Source of the DNA: Corynebacterium sp.
GTDB taxonomy: Bacteria; Actinomycetota; Actinomycetes; Mycobacteriales; Mycobacteriaceae
Reading direction: 5' to 3'
NCBI RefSeq assembly: GCF_030532715.1
Contig: NZ_JAUNKO010000003.1
Location: forward strand, 1-64,000
DNA: 64,000 nt
The position numbers were made by a program, and so were the translations under genes. This document shows, in pieces, positions 54,951 to 63,837 of the stretch (within the stretch, counting starts at the first letter, position 1; each line of letters starts with the position of its first letter). The notes beneath the pieces are model-generated. The model was not told the origin of the DNA, made no database searches, and worked only from the letters and a program-made list of their open reading frames with translations.

Positions 54951-56801
54951 ATGGATCTTCATGCCGTCATCGGCCAGTTTTTTGACGAACAGGGCCGAAT
55001 CAATCTGCCACCTCAGATGACCATTGCTGGGCTGTGTGAAACCCTGTACCAAGCGGAAGCGATGCAGGGAGGTGGGGATCGGCATTGCATGCGATTCTGG
55101 GACTTCTCCGCTGATCGTTCCGGCGTCGCCGTGGACTACACCCGTACTCAAGTAAACATCCGCATCAAAGCCGTGGCTGCGCGCCTGCAGCAGGTGGGCT
55201 CCATCGGTGACCGCGTGGCAGTACTGGCCGGCAATAGCCCCGAATACTTGTTTGGGTTTATTGGCGCCATGTATGCCGGCATGGTGCCGGTGCCATTGTA
55301 CGACCCGAACGAACCGGGCCACGCCGACCATCTGAAGGCCGTGCTTGCGGATTGCAAGCCCAAGATTGTGTTGACGCATACCCCGTCCGCAGCCTCCGTG
55401 CGCGCGCACTTTGCCGACATCCCGGCCGCCGAGCGTCCCCGCATCCTCTCCGTGGACTCCCTGCCGGATTCCCTCGCGGAAAGCTGGGCGAACCCGCTGA
55501 CGCTGCCCGAGGTGCAGGCGATGATGCAGCAGTCGCAGCAGAGCCCGCTGGACATGGTGGCGTTCCTGCAATACACCTCCGGCTCCACCCGCGTTCCGGC
55601 TGGCGTGGTGTTGACGCACCGCTCCGTGATGACCAACGTGCTGCAAATCTTCACCGCAGCGAAATTGCAAACCCCGCTGCGCTTGGTCACCTGGTTGCCG
55701 CTGCACCATGACATGGGCATTATCCTCGCCGCGTTCGTCACCGCGCTTGGGTTGAACATGGAATTTATGACGCCGCGCGATTTCATCCAGCAGCCCTCCC
55801 GCTGGACCAAGCAACTGCACAAGCGCGAAAACGACGTCAACGTGTACACCGTGGTGCCGAACTTCGCCCTCGAACTGGGCGTGCGCTACGCCCAACCGGC
55901 GGAAGGTGAAGAGCTGGATCTGAGCGCCATCGGCGGGCTGATCGTGGGTTCGGAGCCGGTCACCCCGAAGGCTGTGAACCAGTTCTTTGACGCGTTCTCC
56001 AAGTATGGCTTGGAGCGCACCATGATCCGCCCGTCTTACGGTTTGGCCGAGGCATCCCTGCTGGTGACCACGCCGCAGACTGACAATCGCCCGCTGATTA
56101 TCTTCGCCGACCGCGACAAGCTCAGCGAAGGCTATGTGGAAATCGTCGCGGAAGACGACGAAAAGGCGATGCCGTTGATGTCCAACGGTTCCGTGGTGCG
56201 CCCGCAGGCGCTGGTGGTTGTTGATCCGGAAACCCGCACCGAGTTGGCGGATGGCCAGGTCGGCGAGTTCTGGGCGCATGGCCAGAACATGGCTGTGGGG
56301 TACTTGGACCGCCCCGAGGAAACGGCCGCCACGTTCCACAACACGTTGATCGCGCGGCTGCCTGAAAACTCCCGCGCGGAAGGTTTCCCTGATGACGATC
56401 GCTGGATGGCCACCGGTGACCTTGGCGTCATCATCGACGACGAGGTGTATATCACCGGTCGCCTGAAGGACTTGATTGTGGTGGCTGGCCGCAACCACTA
56501 CCCGCAGGACATCGAGTACACCGTGGATCACGCGACGGATCACATTGAGCCCGCCGCGATCGCCGCCTTCGCCATTGAGGGTGACGACGTGGAGAAGCTG
56601 GTGATCTTCGCTGAGCGTGAGCGCACCAAGGACGAATCCGGTGACGCCGCCGCCATCGAGGCAATCCGCGCCGCAGTGTCCAAGCATCACGGTGTGGTGC
56701 CCCACGATGTGCGCATCGTCGGCTTGGGCGAAATTCCCCGGAGCTCCTCCGGTAAAATCGCTCGCCGCGTGTGCAAGAACGCGTACTTAGCTGAGCAATA
56801 A
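54951..56801 (+). CDS. fadD32: Long-chain fatty acyl-AMP ligase FadD32
   Basis: A 616-aa adenylating enzyme of the FAAL branch. The AMP-binding motif is FLQYTSGSTRVPAGVVLTH, followed by WLPLHHDMG, YGLAEASLLV and the C-terminal lid motif GRLKDLIVVAGRNHYPQDIE. FAALs activate meromycolic acid as acyl-AMP and load it on the N-terminal carrier domain of Pks13. The named fadD2 of C. glutamicum is the same gene. Terminator at 56825 separates it from pks13, which therefore has its own promoter. Confidence 0.95.
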   Translation: MDLHAVIGQFFDEQGRINLPPQMTIAGLCETLYQAEAMQGGGDRHCMRFWDFSADRSGVAVDYTRTQVNIRIKAVAARLQQVGSIGDRVAVLAGNSPEYLFGFIGAMYAGMVPVPLYDPNEPGHADHLKAVLADCKPKIVLTHTPSAASVRAHFADIPAAERPRILSVDSLPDSLAESWANPLTLPEVQAMMQQSQQSPLDMVAFLQYTSGSTRVPAGVVLTHRSVMTNVLQIFTAAKLQTPLRLVTWLPLHHDMGIILAAFVTALGLNMEFMTPRDFIQQPSRWTKQLHKRENDVNVYTVVPNFALELGVRYAQPAEGEELDLSAIGGLIVGSEPVTPKAVNQFFDAFSKYGLERTMIRPSYGLAEASLLVTTPQTDNRPLIIFADRDKLSEGYVEIVAEDDEKAMPLMSNGSVVRPQALVVVDPETRTELADGQVGEFWAHGQNMAVGYLDRPEETAATFHNTLIARLPENSRAEGFPDDDRWMATGDLGVIIDDEVYITGRLKDLIVVAGRNHYPQDIEYTVDHATDHIEPAAIAAFAIEGDDVEKLVIFAERERTKDESGDAAAIEAIRAAVSKHHGVVPHDVRIVGLGEIPRSSSGKIARRVCKNAYLAEQ

Positions 56802-56824
56802 CGCCGCACTCGTGCGAACAACAG

Positions 56825-56866
56825 CAACGCTTGGACCCCTTTATCGGGGTTCGAGCGTTGTTTTTG
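56825..56866 (+). terminator. Terminator after fadD32
   Basis: CAACGCT (56825-56831) pairs with AGCGTTG (56854-56860), with inner CCCC/GGGG pairing, followed by TTTTTG. Confidence 0.8.
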
Positions 56867-56978
56867 TTGGGGTGGTGTGGGGCCTAGGCGAGGGCTTTAT
56901 CGATGCTGTAACGGAATATCGTGGTTGCGCGATGACTCTGTTACCCTGAGAATTTACTAGGCGAACCCAACTGTGCCG

Positions 56979-57012
56979 TTTTACCTTGGGTTTCAACACG
57001 CCTAGGGTAAAA
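56979..57012. promoter_or_regulatory. Inverted repeat upstream of pks13
   Basis: TTTTACC (56979-56985) and GGTAAAA (57006-57012) are exact inverted repeats about 80 bp before the pks13 start, and a related TTACCCT lies at 56941-56947. This may be an operator for the pks13-accD4 transcription unit. The region 56867-57083 holds no gene. Confidence 0.4.
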
Positions 57013-57083
57013 ATATTCTTCCTATGTGCTGCGGGTAGCCTAGAGGGGTTAGAACTTACTCATAGAAGTGTGAAGGTGTAGTG

Positions 57084-60000
57084 ATGGATCAGCGTCAAAT
57101 GACCGTGTCAGAGCTCAAAGCTTGGCTGCGGGCATGGATAGTTTCCGCTACAGGTCTGCCTGAAGATGAGATTACTGAAGACAAATCCATGGAGAATTTT
57201 GGATTGTCTTCACGCGACGTCGTTATCCTCTCAGGTGAGTTGGAAAATCTACTTGACGTGCAATTAGACGCCACCATCGCATACGAGTATCCCTCGATTG
57301 CCGCGCTAAGCCAGCGCCTTATTCACGGCCCCTCGGACCAACCTAAAAAGGTTGAGCGCCCCCAATTTACGCTGGTTTCAGATTCGCCGGGTACACACGA
57401 TATCGCCATTGTGGGCATGGCCGCCCGGTATCCCAAAGCGCATACGATTGCCGAGTTTTGGGATCTTATTATTTCCGGGCGCGACGCCATGTCCGAGCTT
57501 CCGGAAGGCCGCTGGTCGGAATACGCTACGGATGACGTGATGATGGCCAAAATGGCCGCCACGCAAACCATCAGCGGTTATATAGAAGACATTGCGAGTT
57601 TCGATGCGGAGTTTTTTGGCCTGTCCCCGCTCGAGGCGGCGAACATGGACCCGCAGCAACGAATCGTTCTCGAGCTCGCGTGGGAGGCGCTTGAACAGGC
57701 GCATATTCCTGCGAATACCCTGCGTGGGGAAAACGTGGGCGTATATATAGGCTCCTCCAATAATGACTATGGGATGATGATCGCCGCCGACCCCGCGGAG
57801 GCGCACCCGTATGCCCTTACCGGCGCCGCGAGTTCGATTATTGCGAACCGGGTTTCCTACGTATTTGATTTCCGTGGCCCTTCTGTCAGCGTTGATACCG
57901 CCTGTTCGTCGTCCCTGGTCAGTGTGCATCATGCGGTGCGTGCGCTGCGGTGCGGCGACGCGGATATCGCCCTTGCTGGCGGTGTGAACATTCTGGCGAA
58001 CCCATTTGCTACTACCGCGTTCGGTGAGCTCGGCGTGCTCAGCCCGTCCGGCAAAATCCACGCGTTTTCCGAAGACGCTGACGGTTTCGTTCGCTCCGAT
58101 GGCGCTGGCATCGTAGTGCTGAAGCGTGTCGACGACGCGCTCGCCAGCGGCGACAACATCCTTGCAGTGATTAAGGGAACTGCCGTGAATTCGGACGGCC
58201 GATCCAACGGCTTGACCGCTCCGAACCCAGAAGCACAAGTGGCGGTATTGGAGCGCGCCTATGCAGATGCCGGTATCGACCCGCACGCGGTGGACTATGT
58301 GGAGGCCCACGGGACCGGTACGATCCTCGGCGATCCCATTGAGGCGAGCGCATTGGGCCAAGTGCTGGGCCGCGGACGTACTGCGTACGAGCCGTTGCTG
58401 CTGGGCAGCGTGAAAACAAACTTTGGCCACACCGAATCGGCGGCGGGTGCGGCCGGTTTGATCAAGGTTGTGCAGTCGATGAAACACGGGGTGTTGCCGC
58501 CGTCGCTGAATTACTCCGGACCAAACCCATACATTGACTTCGATCGGGAGCGGCTCGAAGTAGTGGAGGATCCCCGCGAGTGGCCGAAGTATTCGGGCCG
58601 CGCAATTGCGGGCATTTCCGGCTTTGGTTTCGGCGGCACTAACGCGCACGCTGTCGTCGCTGAGTTCGACCCCTCGGAATACGAACGTAAAGCCGAGAAC
58701 TGTGAGCCAGAACTGGATACGGAGCAGTACCTGTTGCCGGTGAGCGGGCTGTTGCCGTCGCGGCGTCGACAGGCGGCCGCGGACGTTGCAGACTTCCTCG
58801 AGCAGGGCGCGGACCTGGCCGAGGTTGCGCGCTCACTCGCCGGTAGAAACCATGGTCGATCCCGCGCGGTAGTCACTGCGAGCAGCGCGGATGAGGCGAT
58901 CAAACGGCTGCGTATCGTCGCGGAAGGCAAAAAGAGCGCCGGTATCGCCGTCGCGGATGCTCCCTTTGCGCACGGACCTGTGTTCGTATACTCCGGTTTC
59001 GGCGCGCAGCATCGGAAGATGGCAAAAGACTTGCTCCACACGTCGCCGTTTTTCCGGGAACGCATCACAGCGCTCAACGCGGAAATCGAACTGGAATCCG
59101 GCTGGTCGCTCCTCGACATTATTGAAGACGACGAACAAACGTATAACACTGAAACCGCGCAGGTAGGGATCACCGCTATCCAAATAGCGCTCACCGACCT
59201 GCTCGCACATTTGGGCGCTCGTCCCGCAGCCGTGCTGGGCATGTCTATGGGGGAGATCGCCGCCGCCTACGCCGCGGGCGGGCTTACCGCCAAGGATGCG
59301 ATGCGCGTCGCTTGCCATCGTTCCCGGCTCATGGGGGAGGGCGAGAATTCCCTGTCCGAAGACCAGCTTGGCGCTATGGCGGTGGTGGAATTCGCGGCAG
59401 ATGACCTCGCCGAATGCATCGCGGAAAATCCAGAGTTCGCGGGCATCGAACCGGCCGTGTACGCAGGCCCGGGTATGACCACCGTGGGCGGCCCGCGCGA
59501 CGCCGTGGTCAAGCTCGTGGAAAAGCTTGAGGCGGAGGAAAAGTTCGCACGTTTGCTCGACGTGAAGGGGGCCGGACATACGAGCGCTGTGGATCCGCTG
59601 CTCGGCGAACTCGCTGCCGAAACCGCAGACATTACGCCGCTGCCGCTCCGCGTGCCGCTGTTCAGCTCCGTGGATAAGGGCGTGGTGTACCCGGCGGGGT
59701 CCGTGGTGCACGAGTCTGATTATTGGTTGCGTTGCACCCGGGGCTCCGTGTGGTTCCTCGAGGCCACGACCGCGGCGTTCGCTGCGGGCCACGAAATTCT
59801 GGTGGAGATCAGCCCGAACCCGGTGGCGCTCATGGGCATGATGAATACGGCGTTTTCCGTGGGCAAGGGCGATGCGCAATTGCTGTACAGCCTCAAGCGC
59901 AAGGTGTCGCCCTCCGATTCGCTGCGGGAGTTGCTGGCCAAGCTGTACGTTGCTGGTGAGCCGATTGCGCTGGAGTTGCTTACGGGCACTGGTGTTGCGG

Positions 60001-61829
60001 CGGATACGCCGGGCGTGGCGTGGAAGCGCCAGCGGTATTGGACTGCCGCGCGCCCCTCTTCGCAGAACGTGACGCTGCCGGGGCACCGCGTAAACTTGCC
60101 GGATGGTTCCGTGGCGTTCAGCGCGCTTGCGGAGCAGGTGCCTTCCGCCGAAGCGCTTATCGACGCCGCCGCCGTCGCCGTCCTGCCCCAAGCCCACGTG
60201 GTCGCGGTCGAGGAGCACGGCCCGCTGCCCCCGTCCGGCGATCTCACCACTGTGGCACACCGCAGCCTGGGCGGAGTGTCGGTGACGGTGCACCGAGTGA
60301 CCGGTGACGCAACCACCCTGGTGGCGGAGGGTTTCGCCACCGCCGGTGGTGTGGTCCCCGAGTCCGCGCCAGCTCGGCAACCGGTGGCCACGCCGACCTT
60401 CACCGAACTCGATGCCGAAATCGAGGCGGTTTATTGGGATCCCGCTTCCGGGGAGACCGTGGAGCAGCGGATGCGCGCAATCGTCTCGGAGTCCATGGGC
60501 TACGACGTTGATGACCTGCCTGGCGAGTTACCTCTTATTGATTTGGGCTTGGATTCACTCATGGGCATGCGCATCAAGAACCGCATCGAACATGACTTCC
60601 AGATCCCTCCGTTGCAGGTGCAGGCGTTGCGCGACGCTTCCGTCGCCGACGTCGTCCAAATGGTGGAAGACCTCGTGGCGGGCGAGTCGTCTGCACCCGA
60701 AGAGCTTGCAGCCGCGCCGAAATCTGCCACCGGCGGGGTGGGCGTTGCGCCCCGTGACGCGTCCGAACGCCTTGTGTTTGCCACGTGGGCGGGTATCACC
60801 GGCGTCGCCCCGGCCGGTGTGACCAGCGAACTTCCCGAGCTCAGTGAGGAGCACGCCGAAGCGATTTCCGAACGGCTTACCGAACGGGCTGGCCTGGACG
60901 TGAGCATTGCGCAGGTGCGCGAATCGGAGACCTTGGAGGCGCTCGCCAATATTGTGCGCGAAGGTCTCGAAACCGAAGTCGACGGCAACATCCGGGTCCT
61001 GCGCGAACGGCCCGCGGGGTCGTCGAAACCCGCGGTGTTCCTGTTCCACCCGGCGGGTGGTTCGTCGGTGGTGTATCAGCCATTGATGCGGCGCCTGCCC
61101 GCGGATGTGCCGGTGTACGGCGTGGAACGTCTCGAAGGTTCGCTCGCGGAACGAGCCAGCGAATACTTGGGCGAAATCCGGACCTACGCTGACGGCCACC
61201 CAGTTGTGTTGGGCGGTTGGAGCTTCGGCGGTGCCCTTGCCTACGAGGTGGCACACCAGCTGGTAGACAGTGACGTCAACGTTGCACTTATCGCCTTGCT
61301 GGATACTGTGCAGCCCGCCGAAGAGGTACCGGACACCCCGGAGGAAACCCGCGCGCGGTGGGAACGCTACTCCAAGTTTGCTAAGAAGACCTACAATCTG
61401 GACTTCCCCGTCCCCTACGAGCTTTTGGAGACCGCGGGTGAGGATGCGCTGTTGACCATGATGGCCGAATTCCTCGCAAATGCGGATACCCAAGCGCACG
61501 GCCTGTCCGCGGGAGTGTTAGAACACCAGCGCGCAAGTTTTGTGGATAACCGCATTCTTGACCGAGTACGCCTTGAGAACTGGGCGGATGTGCAGGTGCC
61601 AGTCATGCTGTTCCGCGCTGAACGTATGCACGATGGCGCGATCGAACTTGAGCCTCGTTATGCCCGCATTCACGCTGACGGCGGGTGGTCCGCTATCGTA
61701 AAACAGTTAGATATTATCCAGCTTCGAGGTGATCACCTCGCTATCGTGGACGAGCCTGAAATCGGAACGGTCGGCGCACACCTGAGCCGCCGCCTGAATG
61801 AAATTGAGGCTGGTCAAGAAGGAAACTAA
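57084..61829 (+). CDS. pks13: Mycolic acid condensing polyketide synthase Pks13
   Basis: A 1581-aa synthase that condenses two fatty acyl chains to the mycolate precursor. Domains in order: an N-terminal acyl carrier (carrier Ser about 43, FGLSSRDVV); ketosynthase (Cys about 274 in DTACSSSL, His in EAHGTGT and NFGHTES); acyltransferase (Ser about 721, GMSMGEIAAAY); second carrier (Ser about 1158, GLDSLMGM); thioesterase (Ser about 1380, GGWSFGGALAYE, His about 1553). The M. tuberculosis enzyme is slightly longer (about 1730 aa). GAAGG precedes ATG 57084. accD4 follows 3 bp after the stop. Confidence 0.97.
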   Translation: MDQRQMTVSELKAWLRAWIVSATGLPEDEITEDKSMENFGLSSRDVVILSGELENLLDVQLDATIAYEYPSIAALSQRLIHGPSDQPKKVERPQFTLVSDSPGTHDIAIVGMAARYPKAHTIAEFWDLIISGRDAMSELPEGRWSEYATDDVMMAKMAATQTISGYIEDIASFDAEFFGLSPLEAANMDPQQRIVLELAWEALEQAHIPANTLRGENVGVYIGSSNNDYGMMIAADPAEAHPYALTGAASSIIANRVSYVFDFRGPSVSVDTACSSSLVSVHHAVRALRCGDADIALAGGVNILANPFATTAFGELGVLSPSGKIHAFSEDADGFVRSDGAGIVVLKRVDDALASGDNILAVIKGTAVNSDGRSNGLTAPNPEAQVAVLERAYADAGIDPHAVDYVEAHGTGTILGDPIEASALGQVLGRGRTAYEPLLLGSVKTNFGHTESAAGAAGLIKVVQSMKHGVLPPSLNYSGPNPYIDFDRERLEVVEDPREWPKYSGRAIAGISGFGFGGTNAHAVVAEFDPSEYERKAENCEPELDTEQYLLPVSGLLPSRRRQAAADVADFLEQGADLAEVARSLAGRNHGRSRAVVTASSADEAIKRLRIVAEGKKSAGIAVADAPFAHGPVFVYSGFGAQHRKMAKDLLHTSPFFRERITALNAEIELESGWSLLDIIEDDEQTYNTETAQVGITAIQIALTDLLAHLGARPAAVLGMSMGEIAAAYAAGGLTAKDAMRVACHRSRLMGEGENSLSEDQLGAMAVVEFAADDLAECIAENPEFAGIEPAVYAGPGMTTVGGPRDAVVKLVEKLEAEEKFARLLDVKGAGHTSAVDPLLGELAAETADITPLPLRVPLFSSVDKGVVYPAGSVVHESDYWLRCTRGSVWFLEATTAAFAAGHEILVEISPNPVALMGMMNTAFSVGKGDAQLLYSLKRKVSPSDSLRELLAKLYVAGEPIALELLTGTGVAADTPGVAWKRQRYWTAARPSSQNVTLPGHRVNLPDGSVAFSALAEQVPSAEALIDAAAVAVLPQAHVVAVEEHGPLPPSGDLTTVAHRSLGGVSVTVHRVTGDATTLVAEGFATAGGVVPESAPARQPVATPTFTELDAEIEAVYWDPASGETVEQRMRAIVSESMGYDVDDLPGELPLIDLGLDSLMGMRIKNRIEHDFQIPPLQVQALRDASVADVVQMVEDLVAGESSAPEELAAAPKSATGGVGVAPRDASERLVFATWAGITGVAPAGVTSELPELSEEHAEAISERLTERAGLDVSIAQVRESETLEALANIVREGLETEVDGNIRVLRERPAGSSKPAVFLFHPAGGSSVVYQPLMRRLPADVPVYGVERLEGSLAERASEYLGEIRTYADGHPVVLGGWSFGGALAYEVAHQLVDSDVNVALIALLDTVQPAEEVPDTPEETRARWERYSKFAKKTYNLDFPVPYELLETAGEDALLTMMAEFLANADTQAHGLSAGVLEHQRASFVDNRILDRVRLENWADVQVPVMLFRAERMHDGAIELEPRYARIHADGGWSAIVKQLDIIQLRGDHLAIVDEPEIGTVGAHLSRRLNEIEAGQEGN

Positions 61830-61832
61830 TCA

Positions 61833-63374
61833 ATGACAACGGCAGAAAAGCTCGCTGACTTGCGCGCCAGGCTTGCCAAGGCGCAAGACCCTGGCAGCGA
61901 GCGTGCCCGGGCAAAGCGCGATGCTGCCGGCCTCACCACCCCGCGCCAACGCATCGAACGCCTCCTTGACCCCGGATCCTTCGTAGAAATCGGTGCCTTG
62001 GGCCGCACGCCCGACGAAAAGGACGCCCCGTACGGTGATGGTGTGGTCACCGGATACGGTCGCATTGGTGGTCGACCTGTCGCTGTATATGCGCACGATA
62101 AAACGGTGTACGGCGGGTCCGTCGGTGTTACCTTCGGGCGGAAAGTTTGCGAGGTCATGGATATGGCCATCAAAATCGGCTGCCCTGTCATTGGTATCCA
62201 AGATTCCGGCGGGGCGCGTATTCAAGACGCGGTGACTTCGTTGGCGATGTACTCCGAGATCGCCCGCAGGCAGTTGCCGTTGTCTGGGCGAAGCCCCCAG
62301 ATTTCTATCATGATGGGCAAGTCTGCCGGTGGCGCCGTGTACGCCCCCGTCACCACCGACTTCGTGATCGCCGTTGAAGGCCGCGCGGAAATGTACGTCA
62401 CCGGGCCCGATGTGATCCGCGAGGTGACCGGCGAGGAAATCACCTCCGCTGAACTGGGTGGCGCCCACGAGCAGGCGCTCAACGGCAACGTATCCTACGT
62501 GGCGGAGTCCGAGGACGAGGCGTTCGCTTACGTGCACGATCTGCTGGATTACTTGCCGTCTTCCTGTGATGAGCCGAGCCCAGTGTTTTGGGCGGATACA
62601 GACGAACCCACAGAACGCGACGCCGCGCTGGACCACTTCATGTTGGACGACACTAACACTGCGTATGACATGATGGACCTGCTCACCCGCATCTTTGACA
62701 ACGATGATGTGCTGGAAGTGCAGCCGGACTACGCGCCGAATATTATTACTGCATTCTCTCGGGTGGATGGCCGCTCAGTGGGTATCGTTGCCAACCAGCC
62801 GCTGTTTTACGCGGGGTGTATTGATGCCGACGCCGCGGATAAAGCCGCCCGCTTTATTCGTATTTGTGATGCGTACAATATCCCGCTTATTTTCGTGGTT
62901 GATACGCCCGGCTATTTGCCCGGTGTGCAGCAGGAGAAGGTTGGCCTGATTCACCGCGGAGCCAAGCTTGGTTTCTCGGTGGTGGAGGCCACCGTGCCGA
63001 AAATCTCGCTGATCGTACGTAAGGCCTATGGCGGGGCCTATGCGGTGATGGGGTCCAAGAACCTAACCGGTGACATCAACTTGGCGTGGCCAACTGCGCA
63101 AGTTGCCGTCATGGGTGCGGCCGCCGCCGTTGTGATGATCCAGGGTAGGCAATTGGCTGCCGCCCCGCCGGAACAGCGGGAGCATTTGAAGAAGATCTTT
63201 ATGGATTTTTACGACGAAAACATGACCAGTCCGTATGTGGCGGCGGAGCGCGGCTATATCGATGCCATGATCGAGCCTAATCAGACGCGGGTGGCATTGC
63301 GGCAGGCGCTGCGGCAATTGGAAACGAAGCAAGAGCAGCAGGTTCCAAAGAAGCACACCATCATGCCGATGTAA
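61833..63374 (+). CDS. accD4: Acyl-CoA carboxylase beta subunit (AccD4/AccD3)
   Basis: A 513-aa carboxyltransferase that carboxylates the C16-C18 acyl-CoA extender used by Pks13. MMGKSAGGAVYAP and IQDSGGARIQDAVTSL form oxyanion holes, and GGAYAVMGSKNLTGD and VVDTPGYLPGVQQE complete the active site. The gene is called accD3 in C. glutamicum. It follows pks13 by 3 bp as in all mycolate producers. A biotin-carrying alpha subunit (AccA3/AccBC) must come from elsewhere. Terminator at 63405. Confidence 0.95.
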   Translation: MTTAEKLADLRARLAKAQDPGSERARAKRDAAGLTTPRQRIERLLDPGSFVEIGALGRTPDEKDAPYGDGVVTGYGRIGGRPVAVYAHDKTVYGGSVGVTFGRKVCEVMDMAIKIGCPVIGIQDSGGARIQDAVTSLAMYSEIARRQLPLSGRSPQISIMMGKSAGGAVYAPVTTDFVIAVEGRAEMYVTGPDVIREVTGEEITSAELGGAHEQALNGNVSYVAESEDEAFAYVHDLLDYLPSSCDEPSPVFWADTDEPTERDAALDHFMLDDTNTAYDMMDLLTRIFDNDDVLEVQPDYAPNIITAFSRVDGRSVGIVANQPLFYAGCIDADAADKAARFIRICDAYNIPLIFVVDTPGYLPGVQQEKVGLIHRGAKLGFSVVEATVPKISLIVRKAYGGAYAVMGSKNLTGDINLAWPTAQVAVMGAAAAVVMIQGRQLAAAPPEQREHLKKIFMDFYDENMTSPYVAAERGYIDAMIEPNQTRVALRQALRQLETKQEQQVPKKHTIMPM

Positions 63375-63404
63375 GTTGTGCAAATTATAACTTTTTCAGT
63401 TTGT

Positions 63405-63448
63405 GTGGCGCTTCCTGAGAATTGCCCCCTCGGGAAGCGCCACCTTTT
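63405..63448 (+). terminator. Terminator after accD4
   Basis: GTGGCGCTTCC (63405-63415) pairs perfectly with GGAAGCGCCAC (63433-63443), followed by CTTTTG. It isolates the mycolate operon from the small ORF downstream. Confidence 0.85.
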
Positions 63449-63537
63449 GTCGGTTTCGCCCGTGTGGTCGAACCCCATTCGGGCGGGTTGACTTGCGGCC
63501 CCAACCACGGGATATATAAATTTCTCTGGTGAGGTAA

Positions 63538-63557
63538 CGTTCGATCAATAGCGAACG
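63538..63557. promoter_or_regulatory. Inverted repeat upstream of the 42-aa ORF
   Basis: CGTTCG (63538-63543) and CGAACG (63552-63557) are exact inverted repeats, 8 nt apart, about 43 bp before the small ORF start. Possible operator or hairpin. An AT-rich GGATATATAAATTT lies at 63509-63522. Confidence 0.35.
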
Positions 63558-63599
63558 ATCATGCCTATGTAAGAAGTTCCGGCTAGATTTAAGGTGATC

Positions 63600-63728
63600 A
63601 TGAAAGAGACTGCTACCACTAACCAGGGTGACTTGACTCAGCTGAGCTCCGCTCTCGACGCATTCGGTGATATTTTTGGCACCATCGGCGTCGCTTGGTT
63701 CAATATTCTGCACCTGCTGAACCCGTAA
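63600..63728 (+). CDS. 42-aa mycomembrane porin-like peptide
   Basis: A 42-codon ORF: MKETATTNQGDLTQLSS, then a helical, amphipathic segment with GDIFGTIGVAWFNILHLLNP. AAGGTG lies 5 nt before the ATG, a strong terminator follows at 63750, and accD4 has its own terminator upstream. So this is a self-contained gene, too short for ordinary gene callers. PorA/PorH porins of corynebacteria are 40-57 aa, lack signal peptides and form amphipathic helices that oligomerise in the mycolate layer. I recall a PorA gene near accD3 in C. jeikeium/C. diphtheriae. Porin role is inferred. Confidence 0.7.
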   Translation: MKETATTNQGDLTQLSSALDAFGDIFGTIGVAWFNILHLLNP

Positions 63729-63749
63729 TATTGAAGCCGGCTTAAGCTT

Positions 63750-63789
63750 AAGCACCCGCCTTTCCTCCCTGTCAGGCGGGTGCTTTTGG
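63750..63789 (+). terminator. Terminator after the porin-like gene
   Basis: AAGCACCCGCC (63750-63760) pairs perfectly with GGCGGGTGCTT (63775-63785), an 11-bp stem followed by TT. Probably also serves the minus-strand gene ending at 63838. Confidence 0.88.
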
Positions 63790-63837
63790 TTTTGCCCGGT
63801 GGGTGGAGCGTAATCCGCGCCCCACGGTAGGACTCAC

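Noticed and set aside
54783..56705. A 640-codon open frame on the minus strand across fadD32
   Set aside because: Antisense shadow of a well-supported gene in GC-rich DNA; His/Arg-rich, family-less translation and no ribosome-binding context.
58833..60380. A 515-codon minus-strand open frame inside pks13
   Set aside because: Shadow of the AT and post-AT region of Pks13, rich in His/Arg with no domain character.
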